A stretch of DNA of 64,000 bases from Oscillospiraceae bacterium (GCA_902780785.1 CACZGS010000009.1:55574-119573); one strand, 5' to 3'; shown: positions 40,443-50,250, counted from the stretch's first letter. Notes: generated from the letters alone by a model not told the origin. Made by a program: numbers and translations.

Positions 40443-42140
40443 ATGAGGGAACGCACAAAGACAAGACGGGTAATTACAGAGCCTAAGTTCGGGAAGATCT
40501 TTCTCGTCAGATTTCTGATTTGCCTGATCCTCCTGGCAGGGTTAGCGGTTTATGCTTTGTATGACCTCAATGAACATGTTCAAAGCGAGAGACTTACTGG
40601 TATTGAAGTCAGCATGAACAAAATAGTTGAACTTACCAAGAAACTCCACGATGAAGAAACCGGTTCAAGTAAATATAAAGCTACCCTGGCTCAATTAAAA
40701 GAACAGATTGCCTGGTTGCAGTTTGACAACTATACGGCTGCGGAAGTAACTGTCGATGGTCAGGACATTACTGTAGGTGATACTGCCTGGTTTACTCTTC
40801 CAAGAAAAAATGAGTGGGACGTCGAACAGGGCGAGGATATTTATGATACATACAATGTCTATCTGATCGAGGATATCTCGTATCTTGATCCTATAAAAGA
40901 TTATCCGGGCGGAAGGTTCGACGAGCGGAAACAGTCGAAAATGTATCTCGATTATGTGCGTGATCCCATATTTGACAGATGTGAAACGGTCGGTAATTTT
41001 GATTACTTCAGAGACTACTGGATTATGACAGCATATGTCGATTGGGGAAAGCACACGTTCCTTCCGGGCGTTGTTAAAGTCTTTTATTTGGGCGAGGAAT
41101 ATGAGATCGATTGCACGCCTGCAGATACCAGCGGATATGAGAAGATCCATCTGAGTAAATACCGTAACAATGAAAACGGAGAACGGTTGGAAATAGTTTA
41201 CCGTATTTATCCTGCGGAGCCTTCTGATGAGTATTATATGCACTGCGTTCCTTATAAGGAATCCGATGTAATGTATTCGAACATTAAAGAAGGAGAACCA
41301 TATTGGCTCGATGCTCGAGATTACTATATGCATGAGCCATTACTGAAGGAACTGCCGTGGCATGTCGGAATACAGGCAAGAACACTTCCCGTCTTTAGAC
41401 TTGCACCGGTCTCATTCAGTCTGATAATCATCATATATCTGTTTGTTTCTGCACTGGTCGCCTTTGTTCTGGCAGTTGTTAAGTACCAGAAAGACAAGAC
41501 CGTCTGGAAGATCTTCGAATACAGGATCAAGACAACTGAAGCTATGGCACACGATCTGAAGACTCCTTTGTCTGCCATCATGGCTTACGCTGAGAATATT
41601 GAATCTTCTGCCGATGATCCGGAAAAGACCCTTGAGTATTCAAGGAATATCAGTGACAGGGTTACTTCGATGAATGACATGATCGAAGGCATTCTCGCGT
41701 ATTCGAAAAGTGAATCCGGCCATCAGTCTGTAAGCAAGGAAGACGTTGATGTTGTAGAGCTCGTTAAGCAGAGCTGCGAAGAGTTTCCGTATATGCTGAC
41801 TGATATAACCGGAACGGATGTTGTTCTTGTGACAGACAAGAGGATCCTTAAGCAGGCGATAGATAATCTCCTTTCAAACTGCGACAGATACGGTGATCAG
41901 GAAAGCGTGGTCGAGATATCGATCGACCTAAAAAAGCTTGTTATCACCAACAAGACCGACAAGACTTATGCCGATGTAAATTCACTTAAAAAGCCTTTTG
42001 TTAAGGGCGAGGATTCGAGAGGTGCAAAAGGCACGGGACTTGGTCTGTCCATAGCCGAGAACAACCTGAATATCCTTGGCTATAAGCTCGAACTCGTATC
42101 TGAATCAGGAACATTCAAAGCAATCATAAACTTCGGATAA
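40443..42140 (+). CDS. Sensor histidine kinase with large extracytoplasmic domain
   Basis: 565 residues from ATG 40443 (GGAGGAAG upstream; GTG 40425 is less likely). N-terminal helix FLVRFLICLILLAGLAVYAL, an about 300-residue extracytoplasmic sensor region rich in Tyr/Asp, a second helix (FSLIIIIYLFVSALVAFVLAVV), then MAHDLKTPLSAIM (His near residue 369), DNLLSNCDRY (N box) and GTGLGLSIAENN (G box). No HAMP is obvious. Partner of the upstream response regulator. The large sensor suggests direct recognition of an extracellular ligand. Confidence 0.92.
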   Translation: MRERTKTRRVITEPKFGKIFLVRFLICLILLAGLAVYALYDLNEHVQSERLTGIEVSMNKIVELTKKLHDEETGSSKYKATLAQLKEQIAWLQFDNYTAAEVTVDGQDITVGDTAWFTLPRKNEWDVEQGEDIYDTYNVYLIEDISYLDPIKDYPGGRFDERKQSKMYLDYVRDPIFDRCETVGNFDYFRDYWIMTAYVDWGKHTFLPGVVKVFYLGEEYEIDCTPADTSGYEKIHLSKYRNNENGERLEIVYRIYPAEPSDEYYMHCVPYKESDVMYSNIKEGEPYWLDARDYYMHEPLLKELPWHVGIQARTLPVFRLAPVSFSLIIIIYLFVSALVAFVLAVVKYQKDKTVWKIFEYRIKTTEAMAHDLKTPLSAIMAYAENIESSADDPEKTLEYSRNISDRVTSMNDMIEGILAYSKSESGHQSVSKEDVDVVELVKQSCEEFPYMLTDITGTDVVLVTDKRILKQAIDNLLSNCDRYGDQESVVEISIDLKKLVITNKTDKTYADVNSLKKPFVKGEDSRGAKGTGLGLSIAENNLNILGYKLELVSESGTFKAIINFG

Positions 42141-42166
42141 TAGTGGGAATAGGAAATGGAACAATT

Positions 42167-42197
42167 ACCTCTGCACAAGTTAAGTGCGGAGGTTTTT
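42167..42197 (+). terminator. Terminator of the second two-component operon
   Basis: ACCTCTGCAC (42167-42176) pairs with GTGCGGAGGT (42184-42193, one G-T), then T. A TATAAT follows at 42210-42215, probably serving the reductase gene. Confidence 0.85.
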
Positions 42198-42245
42198 GTT
42201 GTCATAAGATATAATTAGGCAAAAGCATCAGGACAGGAGGCGTTT

Positions 42246-43259
42246 ATGAGAAATATCACTTTGGGCCGTACCGGCATAACCGTTCCGCAGAATGCATTCG
42301 GCGCGCTTCCTATCCAGAGGATAAGCACTGAAGATGCCGTTAAGTTAATGCGCAAAGCATACGATGGCGGCATGAGATTCTTCGATACCGCAAGAGCATA
42401 TTCCGACAGTGAAGAGAAGGTCGGCATCGCTTTCGAAGGCATGAGGGATAAGGTATTTATCTCTTCGAAAACACAGGCCACCACAAAAGAGAAATTCTGG
42501 TCAGACCTTGAGACTTCATTAAAGCTCCTTAAGACAGATTATCTGGATATCTACCAGCTCCACTGCGCAGCAAGATGCTACGGTGAGGGCGATGAGCTTT
42601 ATGAGTGCATGAAGGAAGCCAAAAAGAAGGGCATGATAAAGCACATCGGAATCACTGCGCACAAGATCGGCGTCGCCGAAGAAATCATAGACAGCGGTCT
42701 ATATGAGACTTTACAGTTCCCGTTCTCGTATCTGGCATCCGACAGGGATATTGCTCTCGTGAATAACTGCGCAAAGGCGGGCATGGGCTTCATCGCAATG
42801 AAGGGCCTGTCAGGCGGACTTCTCACCAACTCTGAAGCATGCATGGCATTCATGAGTGAATATGAAGCGCTTCCTATCTGGGGCGTTCAGAGAGAGTCTG
42901 AAATGGATGAGTGGCTGAGCTTTTTCGAGCGCGACATAACAATGACAGATGAGATAAGGAGCTTCATCGAAAACGACAGAAAAGAGCTTCTTGGAGAGTT
43001 CTGCAGAGGGTGCGGCTACTGCATGCCGTGCACTGTCGACATTACGATAAACCAGTGCGCGAGAATGAGCCAGATGATAAGACGTGCACCGTCCGAGAAC
43101 TGGCTTACGGAACATTGGCAGAATGAGATGTTGAAGATCGAGAACTGCGTCGACTGCGGCATATGCAAGACCAGATGTCCCTATGAACTCGACATACCGA
43201 ATCTCCTGAAGAAAAACCTGAAAGATTATAAAGAGATACTTGCAGGAAAAGAGATATAA
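42246..43259 (+). CDS. Aldo/keto reductase with C-terminal ferredoxin-type Fe-S domain
   Basis: 337 residues. Aldo/keto reductase barrel with FFDTARAYSDSEEKVG (catalytic Asp and Tyr), SSKTQA (Lys), LYQLHC region and GITAHK. The C-terminal part has two Cys clusters: CRGCGYCMPC plus C in NQC, and CVDCGICKTRCPYEL, fitting Fe-S binding. Such fused proteins are common in Clostridia, substrate unknown. ACAGGAGG upstream of ATG. Confidence 0.93.
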   Translation: MRNITLGRTGITVPQNAFGALPIQRISTEDAVKLMRKAYDGGMRFFDTARAYSDSEEKVGIAFEGMRDKVFISSKTQATTKEKFWSDLETSLKLLKTDYLDIYQLHCAARCYGEGDELYECMKEAKKKGMIKHIGITAHKIGVAEEIIDSGLYETLQFPFSYLASDRDIALVNNCAKAGMGFIAMKGLSGGLLTNSEACMAFMSEYEALPIWGVQRESEMDEWLSFFERDITMTDEIRSFIENDRKELLGEFCRGCGYCMPCTVDITINQCARMSQMIRRAPSENWLTEHWQNEMLKIENCVDCGICKTRCPYELDIPNLLKKNLKDYKEILAGKEI

Positions 43260-43263
43260 AAGA

Positions 43264-43286
43264 AGCCCCGGAGCAATCCGGGGCTG
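43264..43286 (+). terminator. Hairpin after the aldo/keto reductase gene
   Basis: AGCCCCGGA and TCCGGGGCT form a perfect 9-bp stem with a 4-base loop, but the following T-tract is poor. Confidence 0.6.
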
Positions 43287-43367
43287 TATCTTTAATTTAT
43301 ATTATCACGCGAATAGATTATAATATTTATTTGAGAGAATATTGAGAAAAAGATAAACAGGAGCATT

Positions 43368-44948
43368 ATGCAGACGACAGATAAACTTAAGACAAGCTTC
43401 TTTCAGAAAGACGTAAAGATCACGTTCAGCAAGTTCTTCCTTGCTTGCATGATCTATCTTGTACTGCCGATCGTTATCTTCTTCATCGGTTATCTGAAGC
43501 CTGTCTGGGCGATCCTGTTCTCTGTGCTTACTGTTGGAAGTGCTGCCTGGGCTTATCTTGATATAGCGAAGAAAAAGCCTGAGACGGCTCTGGCTGAGAA
43601 TGAGAGATCTGTCACACTGAAATATTCATACTTTCTGTGGCTTATTCCGTTTGCTTTATTCTTCCTTTATCTGGGAGGCGTCGGTGAGTTCGCGTGGAGC
43701 ATTGGTGACCACCGCGTGCGTTATGCGACGCTCAACGACCTCATCAATTACAAATGGCCTGTCATCTACGATTTTTCCACACAGCATAATCCCGTTGTCG
43801 CTGAGACTTTAGGCGAAGGCAAGGTCGCGTTCGCATATTACTTTGTATTCTGGATGGTTCCTGCCGTAGTCGGTAAACTATTCGGCCTTCTGGCTGCAAG
43901 GATCGTATTGCTCATATGGTCCGCGATCGGACTGATCCTGATAGCTATTGGTGCTTTGATCCTTTACGGTAAACAGTCCAGATTTTTATTCATCGGACTC
44001 GTGCTTTTCGCAGGCTTTGATGTTTTCCCGTATTTGTACAACGAATATATAAGCGGGTTCGGAGCGACATGGGAGGACTGGACCTGGCATTTCCGCGTAG
44101 TCGGCAACTTCTATCAGTTAATGAACGTATTCCATCAGTCGCTTCCCGGCTGGCTTATTACGCTCCTGCTCTTGTTATGCACGAACTCGAAAAGCATCGG
44201 CCTTCTGGGTTCACTCATGTTCTGTTATTCTCCGTGGGCAGCAATCGGCGTTCTTCCCATGTGCATCTGCAAACTGATAATTACCAACAGGAAACTAAAT
44301 GCAAAAGAAGTCCTTAAGAATCTGTTTACTATAGGCAACCTCGTTGCACCGGTCGTCTTCTTAGTCTGTTTTGCGACATTCTATACGGCAAATTCCAATG
44401 CGACCTACGATTACGGCTTCATATGGACGTTCTACGGCAACAAGTTCACCATGGTGATCGATTATGTGGCGTATGTTGTTTTCGAGTTCGGATTATGGGT
44501 ATTGCTCATACACAAGAAGTATAAGAAGGACTGGATGTTCTATTGCGCCATCTTAACGATGCTCATCATTCCGATCTATAAGATGACCGGACCTAACGAT
44601 CTTCTCATGAGAGGCTCCATGGCGCCGCTCTTTGCGATCGGCCTTTATGCCGTGATGTTCGTAACGGACAGCTTCAACGAGATGATGGAAAAGGGCAACA
44701 AGAAAGTCAAGCCGAGACTCGTCGTTTTGTCACTTTTGGTTGCCGCATTTACGAGCTTCAACTTCATGCTGACATCAACGCTTCTTACGTTCATGACATA
44801 TGCCAAGATGGAACCTGAGACTGATATCAAGACAGGTATCGAATCATTCGGCAATATCAATGACGAGCAATATATTGTTATGGTACAGGCACAGTTCTAC
44901 GTGTATGATTACGAGAATAACGTGTTCTTTAAGTACCTTGCCAAGTAA
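43368..44948 (+). CDS. Polytopic membrane protein, GT-C-like
   Basis: 526 residues with about 12 membrane helices and no family I can name. A first periplasmic loop contains EFAWSIGDHRVRYATLNDL and FSTQHNPVVAETLG, and the loops are rich in aromatic residues, recalling GT-C type glycosyltransferases. No conserved DxD/ExD motif is obvious. AACAGGAGC upstream. TATAAT at 43319-43324 may be its promoter. It precedes an operon of methyltransferase and unknown genes by 33 bases, so it could be the first gene of that transcript. Confidence 0.75.
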   Translation: MQTTDKLKTSFFQKDVKITFSKFFLACMIYLVLPIVIFFIGYLKPVWAILFSVLTVGSAAWAYLDIAKKKPETALAENERSVTLKYSYFLWLIPFALFFLYLGGVGEFAWSIGDHRVRYATLNDLINYKWPVIYDFSTQHNPVVAETLGEGKVAFAYYFVFWMVPAVVGKLFGLLAARIVLLIWSAIGLILIAIGALILYGKQSRFLFIGLVLFAGFDVFPYLYNEYISGFGATWEDWTWHFRVVGNFYQLMNVFHQSLPGWLITLLLLLCTNSKSIGLLGSLMFCYSPWAAIGVLPMCICKLIITNRKLNAKEVLKNLFTIGNLVAPVVFLVCFATFYTANSNATYDYGFIWTFYGNKFTMVIDYVAYVVFEFGLWVLLIHKKYKKDWMFYCAILTMLIIPIYKMTGPNDLLMRGSMAPLFAIGLYAVMFVTDSFNEMMEKGNKKVKPRLVVLSLLVAAFTSFNFMLTSTLLTFMTYAKMEPETDIKTGIESFGNINDEQYIVMVQAQFYVYDYENNVFFKYLAK

Positions 44949-44981
44949 TAACGTTTTCAATTAATTTAAGGGGAATAATAT

Positions 44982-45797
44982 ATGGAAGACATCACTAATG
45001 TATTTGATTTCTATAACAGCGGCGCTGAGATCGGCCGTCTTGAGAGAGGCCTTGGCGTCATCGAGTTCTACAGATCCAAAGAGATCATCTCAAACTATCT
45101 GACCGGTTCCGGACAGACCATCTGCGATGTAGGCGGAGGTATCGGCCGTTATTCTGAATGGCTCGCAGAGCAGGGCCACAATGTGACTCTGATCGAGCTC
45201 GCACCTGTCGCAGTTGAATACGCCAACAAGGAAATGAAGACTCCTTACGTTGCCAAAGTCGGAGACGCGAGAAAGCTCGATGTTCCTTCTGATTCCTGCG
45301 ACGCCGTACTCCTCATGGGACCTTTGTATCACTTGATGAACCTGTCTGACAGAATGACTTCAATATCAGAAGCCTACAGGATCTTGAAGCCCGGCGGACT
45401 TTTATTTGCTGCCGGCATCTCGAAATTCAGCTCCGCCACATGGGCATTATCAGTCTATGGAAACGGCGTCGACTTTATTGACGATGATGTCTATATGGAT
45501 ATGTTAAAGCGCGAAATGTCTACAGGCGAGCACATCCGTCCGGCAACATATCCGAGGATTATCGCTGATGCATATTTCCACACACCTGAAGGACTCTGTT
45601 CAGAACTTTCTGACGGCGGCTTTTCTGTTGTGGGCAAGCATGCCGTTGAAGGATGCGTATGGTTTACGCCTGAACTGAACAGTAAGTGGGAAGATCCCGA
45701 CAGACGTGCGAGACTTCTTGAGATCCTGCACGCATCTGAGACTGATGATTCCATGATGGGAATCAGCCCGCACTTTTTGATCGTTGGGAAAAAGTGA
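44982..45797 (+). CDS. Class I SAM-dependent methyltransferase
   Basis: 271 residues. ICDVGGGIGRYSEWLA (motif I), VTLIELAPVAV, GDARKLDVPSDSCDAVLLMGPLYHL (motifs III-IV), LKPGGLLFAAGI (motif V). GGGG upstream of ATG. Start of a run of ten genes with very small gaps. Substrate unknown; some relatives methylate small molecules. Confidence 0.88.
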   Translation: MEDITNVFDFYNSGAEIGRLERGLGVIEFYRSKEIISNYLTGSGQTICDVGGGIGRYSEWLAEQGHNVTLIELAPVAVEYANKEMKTPYVAKVGDARKLDVPSDSCDAVLLMGPLYHLMNLSDRMTSISEAYRILKPGGLLFAAGISKFSSATWALSVYGNGVDFIDDDVYMDMLKREMSTGEHIRPATYPRIIADAYFHTPEGLCSELSDGGFSVVGKHAVEGCVWFTPELNSKWEDPDRRARLLEILHASETDDSMMGISPHFLIVGKK

Positions 45798-46076
45798 ATG
45801 TCAATAATTTCGAAAAGTGATAACGGCTGGGAACTGCATACTGTTGCTAACGGAAGTCTCTCTTGTGATAATTCAAAATTGGACAGCAATGATATAGATG
45901 TTGTCGAGAAAATGATCCTGCCGGAATTCGGTGAACGAATGAAAAAGGAACATGTATTTGTTTCTTGGGATAACTGGTCAGGAGTATTTATTATGGCTCT
46001 TCCGGGATTAAATACAGACACTTCAGATAAACTGATTAAAGAGATATATGAATGGTTAGCAGAGAATGATAATTGA
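45798..46076 (+). CDS. Unrecognised 92-residue protein
   Basis: Starts directly after the methyltransferase stop with no gap, so translation is likely coupled. Contains FVSWDNWSGVFIMAL and IKEIYEWLAEN; alpha/beta-type composition, no motif. Overlaps the next SUKH-like gene by 11 bases. Confidence 0.6.
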   Translation: MSIISKSDNGWELHTVANGSLSCDNSKLDSNDIDVVEKMILPEFGERMKKEHVFVSWDNWSGVFIMALPGLNTDTSDKLIKEIYEWLAENDN

Positions 46077-46440
46077 TGTTATTAAAGATTTTTACGATGG
46101 TATGATCAAATTGCAGGAGCCTGCAGACTGCAATAATTATGACTTGCCTGAAGAGTTAAAGAAGCTGCTGATTCAGACTAACGGAATACAGGAGATTATG
46201 ATTCATCCCCAAACTGGTGAGGAGATAGTAATCGGTTGGATTGTTTATTCGCTGGATGAGATCAACAGGGAAACTCAGTTTTACCGGGAAGAGTACGGAA
46301 TAAACGGTGTAGTCTTTTCCGGTGACGGGGCAGGGAATCCGTATTACATATCAGATGGAAAGATATTTGAATTTGATCCTATAGATAACGAAAGTATTCT
46401 TAAGGCGGATTCATTGGAAGAGTTCTACAAGTTGAAGTAA
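46066..46440 (+). CDS. SMI1/KNR4 (SUKH) family protein
   Basis: 124 residues. SUKH pattern: LPEELKKLLIQTNGIQE, GWIVYSLDEINRE, VVFSGDGAGNPYYI and C-terminal SLEEFYKLK. AT-rich. SUKH proteins often neutralise toxins; no toxin is encoded nearby. Overlaps the preceding gene. Confidence 0.85.
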   Translation: MIIDVIKDFYDGMIKLQEPADCNNYDLPEELKKLLIQTNGIQEIMIHPQTGEEIVIGWIVYSLDEINRETQFYREEYGINGVVFSGDGAGNPYYISDGKIFEFDPIDNESILKADSLEEFYKLK

Positions 46441-46463
46441 AAATAAAAAACAGGGGACAATAG

Positions 46464-47225
46464 ATGGAAAAGATAACAGTAGATGATGGGAAAGCATTTG
46501 ATTTCGGGAAGACTTCAAAAGCGTATGCGAAATACAGGGATATTTATCCTGAAGAAGTATTCGAAAAACTGCATGACATCGGAGTCGGTGTGCAAGGCAG
46601 CAGATGGTTGGATCTGGGCACGGGAACCGGCGTAATACCGAGAGGCCTTGCCAAGTATGGCGCAGACATTGTTGCGACAGATATATCGGAGCAGCAGATA
46701 ACGGAGGCCATTGCTCTCTCGAAGGATTATTCCAATATCAAATACGAAGTTTTGGCAGCGGAAGATATTTCTTATCCGGAACACAGTTTTGATGCTGTTA
46801 CGGCATGCCAGTGCTTCTGGTATTTTGATCCGAATACCGTTGTGCCTGTGATCAAGTCGCGGCTGAAGCCCGGTGGTGTATTTTTGAAATTGTACATGAG
46901 CTACCTGAAGGAAGAATCAATCGCTCAGGATTCAAACAGCATTGTAAAGAGAATTAACGGCAATTGGAAAGGCGCCTCGCCGGCACTTCAGGATCTGAAT
47001 ACACACTATTTCGAAGATCCGCACACGGATACGATGCTCGTTGATATTCCTTTTACCAGAGAATCCTGGCACGGACGTATGATGGCCAGCCGAGGCGTTA
47101 TGGCGTCAATGAATGCAGAGCAGCTTGCGCAGTTTGATGCTGAGCACAGAAAGATGCTTGAAGAGAAATATTCTGAGAAATTTACCGTCAGGCATAAAGT
47201 GTTCTTTACGTGGTATTACATGTGA
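46464..47225 (+). CDS. Class I SAM-dependent methyltransferase
   Basis: 253 residues. WLDLGTGTGVIPRGL (motif I), VATDISEQQI (motif II), AAEDISYPEHSFDAVTACQCFWYF (motifs III-IV), LKPGGVFLKLYM (motif V). Second methyltransferase in this operon, not closely similar to the first. AGGGGACAA upstream. Substrate unknown. Confidence 0.88.
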   Translation: MEKITVDDGKAFDFGKTSKAYAKYRDIYPEEVFEKLHDIGVGVQGSRWLDLGTGTGVIPRGLAKYGADIVATDISEQQITEAIALSKDYSNIKYEVLAAEDISYPEHSFDAVTACQCFWYFDPNTVVPVIKSRLKPGGVFLKLYMSYLKEESIAQDSNSIVKRINGNWKGASPALQDLNTHYFEDPHTDTMLVDIPFTRESWHGRMMASRGVMASMNAEQLAQFDAEHRKMLEEKYSEKFTVRHKVFFTWYYM

Positions 47226-47230
47226 GCAAT

Positions 47231-48148
47231 ATGAAATACGAATTGAACAATGAATTGTTGAATCTTTCGAGGGCCAAAGTGCCTTTGAATGTTCATCTGT
47301 TTCCGATAGTAAATGCTTTTCTAAAATTGCATAAGTGTGTATCTGATAATAGGGTCAATGTAAAAACAGTCAACATACCTACAGAAGACGGTTCAATGCT
47401 CAAGTCATATTTAATTGAACCTAGGGAGAACACCGGAACGCTTCCGTGTATTGTTTTCTACCATGGTGGAGGTTACTTATTAAGGGCATCAAAGTCGCAT
47501 TATCAGATAGCAAAAATGTATGCGGATTATACTCCTTGCAAAGTAATATTTGCTGATTACAGGCTGATGCCTAAATACAGGTTTCCTATTGCTGTTAATG
47601 ATTGTTATGACACATATAAATGGGTCATTGCCAACGCAGAAGCTTTAGGAATCGACAAAAACAAGATAATCGTAACAGGAGACAGTGCTGGTGCCAATGC
47701 TTCTGCAGCCGTATCAATGATGCTTTGTGACAATGAACAAACACTTCCAATAGGTGCAATGCTTATCTATCCTGTTTTGGATAGACGCATGATTACTGAT
47801 TCAATGAAGAAATACATAGACACACCTGTTTGGGATGCTGTCAGAAACAGAATGTTTTGGAGAGAATATCTCAGGAATAAAGTGACGGTACCAATAAAGT
47901 ATGCCTCGCCAATGGAGGCAATTTCATTGAAAGGTTTCCCTAAGACGTATATAGAAGTAGCAGAATTTGATTGTCTGCATGACGAAGGGGTGCTTTTTGC
48001 CAAGAGACTTCAAGCGGAAAATATACCTGTTGAGTATTATGAAATGAAGGGCACGTGTCATGGATATGACGAGGCTTTTGAAAGCGTGCTCGTTAATGAC
48101 GCTGTGAAAAGAAGAGTAAAATGGATTCAGTCGGTGTTTGATCCTTAG
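47231..48148 (+). CDS. Alpha/beta hydrolase of the HSL (hormone-sensitive lipase) type
   Basis: 305 residues from ATG 47231 (GTG at 47210 and 47222 are in frame; no site is decisive). FYHGGGYLL is the oxyanion HGGG motif, GDSAGANASAA holds the nucleophile Ser, the Asp lies in EVAEFDCLHDEG and the His in KGTCHGYDEAF. Fits the arylesterase family IV. AT-rich codon use compared with housekeeping genes suggests transfer. Substrate unknown. Confidence 0.88.
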   Translation: MKYELNNELLNLSRAKVPLNVHLFPIVNAFLKLHKCVSDNRVNVKTVNIPTEDGSMLKSYLIEPRENTGTLPCIVFYHGGGYLLRASKSHYQIAKMYADYTPCKVIFADYRLMPKYRFPIAVNDCYDTYKWVIANAEALGIDKNKIIVTGDSAGANASAAVSMMLCDNEQTLPIGAMLIYPVLDRRMITDSMKKYIDTPVWDAVRNRMFWREYLRNKVTVPIKYASPMEAISLKGFPKTYIEVAEFDCLHDEGVLFAKRLQAENIPVEYYEMKGTCHGYDEAFESVLVNDAVKRRVKWIQSVFDP

Positions 48149-48180
48149 TCAGACGAATTATCAGTGTTGAGGGATAACGA

Positions 48181-48828
48181 ATGAGTGCTTTTAAACGTAA
48201 AGATTGGGATAGAAATGATCTTCTGCAAATTGTTTTATACCATGATTCCATTCAAAAGAATGAAAATGGTTGGTTTAATGTTGACGAGATAATCAACCAT
48301 ATCTCAGGGCTTCATCGAGGCATGAATAAGCCTGAATATGATTTCAGGATGCTGGAAAAGCGCGTTAATAAAGATACGGATCACCGGTACATCTTTAACG
48401 ATGACAAAACGCTTCTTCGCATCAGTCCAGATCATATAGCGCCCAAATATGTTGAGGAAGAGCTTAAGACTGCAGGGAATATAGAGATCAAGCAGTCTGT
48501 GTTCGAGAAAAATAGCCTTGAGTTCGTAAAGGATGAGAACCGGAAGCTCGTTGTCACTTCAGGTGACGGAAGTCGATGGGAGTTCCCATACGAGACAAAC
48601 AGGATCTTCTATATTGATGAGAAAAGGTTCTTTATGCTCGTAGATTTAAAGCGTGATCCGGCATTGGCAGTAAGCGCTTATCTTAACAAACATACGAAAT
48701 TATCCAACAGATACCGGATGGTTTTCATAGATTTTCCTGCTGTGCTGAATTATATTTACGCAATTGATTCTGTGCTTTCCGACTTTGAAGGTAACACATA
48801 TAAGATTAGCATTGAGCAGGTACAGTAA
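48181..48828 (+). CDS. Unrecognised protein with KptA-like N-terminal segment
   Basis: 215 residues. The first about 80 residues (ENGWFNVDEIINHIS, MLEKRVNKDTDHRYIFNDDKTLLRIS) have the spacing of the N-terminal domain of RNA 2'-phosphotransferase KptA, which reads G-W-x-x-x-D-E-L-x and N-D-K-x-R-F-x. The rest does not show the KptA NAD-binding motifs, so the function is open. The C-terminal half has alternating strands with LVDLKRDPALAVSAYL. The gap to the kinase gene is 18 bases. Confidence 0.6.
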   Translation: MSAFKRKDWDRNDLLQIVLYHDSIQKNENGWFNVDEIINHISGLHRGMNKPEYDFRMLEKRVNKDTDHRYIFNDDKTLLRISPDHIAPKYVEEELKTAGNIEIKQSVFEKNSLEFVKDENRKLVVTSGDGSRWEFPYETNRIFYIDEKRFFMLVDLKRDPALAVSAYLNKHTKLSNRYRMVFIDFPAVLNYIYAIDSVLSDFEGNTYKISIEQVQ

Positions 48829-48846
48829 AAGCCGGGGGGATAAAGA

Positions 48847-49341
48847 ATGAACGTAATTGTTATTAACGGCCCGATGGGTATCGGGAAAACAACAGTAGGG
48901 ACGTATATCGCGGATTCAAATCCCGGTACTGCCTTTATTGACGGCGATTGGTGCATGGATCTTCATCCGTTTGTCGGCAATAAAGAGACCAGGGATATGG
49001 CAGTCAACAATATCCTTCACATGATAGGCAATTACAAGGAATGTTCTGTCTGCAAAATGGTAGTTGTTGCGTGGATCATGGACGATGAACAAGTTCACGA
49101 GAACTTAATAAACGGCATCAAAGATATGGGCTTGAATGTAAAGTCTGTTACTCTTGTAAGTGATGAAAGCCAGTTAAGAAAACAGTGGGAAGCGGATGTC
49201 ACATGCCCGTGGCGTACAGAGGAATGGTTCAATGTTTCACTTAAGTCTTTGGAGTATTTTTCGAGCCTGGATGATTGTATAAACACGACCGGAAAGTCAG
49301 TGGAATCGGTTGCAGATCTGGTTATGAATAGTATTGAGTGA
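48847..49341 (+). CDS. P-loop nucleoside/small-molecule kinase-like protein
   Basis: 164 residues. Walker A NGPMGIGKTTVG at the N-terminus, then FIDGDWCMDLHPF as a D-x-D/GDW type substrate element, and VVVAWIM region. Resembles AAA_17/gluconate-kinase-like small P-loop kinases. Substrate unknown. GGGGGG upstream of ATG. Confidence 0.8.
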   Translation: MNVIVINGPMGIGKTTVGTYIADSNPGTAFIDGDWCMDLHPFVGNKETRDMAVNNILHMIGNYKECSVCKMVVVAWIMDDEQVHENLINGIKDMGLNVKSVTLVSDESQLRKQWEADVTCPWRTEEWFNVSLKSLEYFSSLDDCINTTGKSVESVADLVMNSIE

Positions 49342-49356
49342 TAAGGGAGCTGAGTG

Positions 49357-49770
49357 ATGGATTTATACACATTATTGGAGAACAGAGAGTTAGATACAGC
49401 CTTTGTGAAAGAGACATTTGCCAATGGCAATTGTATTGCGCTCTATGACAGATATCCTGATGTGATCAGTTATCTTTTGTTTATTGATAAGAAGGAAGAT
49501 TACATTGATTTTCTGGAACAAAGCAAACTGAATGAAGAGTCATTCCTATTGGCTTATGCTTATATGAATGGTATATGCGAGGCGTTTTCAATTAATGATG
49601 AGGATGCAGAAGACCGCGTTGAACAGTACAGACGAATGAGTGCCGAATCAGAAAAGCATGTCATTTTGCTTGACTATACTTATGATGACGGTAACTACTA
49701 TGTTTTCGAAGTCAGCGAAAAAGAATTCGAAGACAAGTGGAATATCGGCACAGTTAATAGGATCGTATAA
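49357..49770 (+). CDS. Unrecognised 137-residue protein
   Basis: Start at ATG 49357 with AAGGGAGC upstream (a GTG at 49354 is in frame). Acidic, mostly helical N-terminal half, and a C-terminal half with VILLDYTYDDGNYYVFEVSEKEFE. No motif recognised; sits between the kinase-like and GNAT genes. Confidence 0.6.
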   Translation: MDLYTLLENRELDTAFVKETFANGNCIALYDRYPDVISYLLFIDKKEDYIDFLEQSKLNEESFLLAYAYMNGICEAFSINDEDAEDRVEQYRRMSAESEKHVILLDYTYDDGNYYVFEVSEKEFEDKWNIGTVNRIV

Positions 49771-49791
49771 TCAGGAAAAGGCAAATATACC

Positions 49792-50250
49792 ATGAATATC
49801 GATTATAAATGGACAGACGGAAGAAATGAGGATTTCCAAAAGTTTTATCTTAAGACAGAGGAATTCTACAGCAGCATTGTTGGCGGATTGAAGAACCGCG
49901 CAGCATTTGTTCCGTATAACATCTCTGAGAGCATAACGGATGTCCTGATAGCTTCAGTGGATGGTGTTGCTGTCGGATGCGCAGGATTAAAAGCCTATTC
50001 TGATTCTGATGTTGAGATCAAGAGAGTGTGGGTAGATCCTGAATTCAGAGGCAACCATATCTCTACTGTCATGATGGACGAGCTGGAGAAAAAGGCCGCA
50101 GAACTCGGATTCAAACGCGCGATCCTCCAGACAAGACCGCAGATGGAAGAGGCCGTCCATTTATACACAAAGCGAGGATACGTGTTGATAGATAACTATC
50201 CGCCTTATGATAAGCTTGAAGGGGCGATATGTTTTGCGAAGGAATTATGA
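49792..50250 (+). CDS. GNAT acetyltransferase
   Basis: 152 residues. VGCAGLKAY strand, VEIKRVWVDPEFRGNHISTVMMDELEKKA (motif A with acetyl-CoA binding R-G-N-H variant), AILQTRPQMEEAVHLYTKRGYVLID (motif B). Cytoplasmic; substrate unknown. ATGA overlap with the next gene. Confidence 0.92.
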   Translation: MNIDYKWTDGRNEDFQKFYLKTEEFYSSIVGGLKNRAAFVPYNISESITDVLIASVDGVAVGCAGLKAYSDSDVEIKRVWVDPEFRGNHISTVMMDELEKKAAELGFKRAILQTRPQMEEAVHLYTKRGYVLIDNYPPYDKLEGAICFAKEL

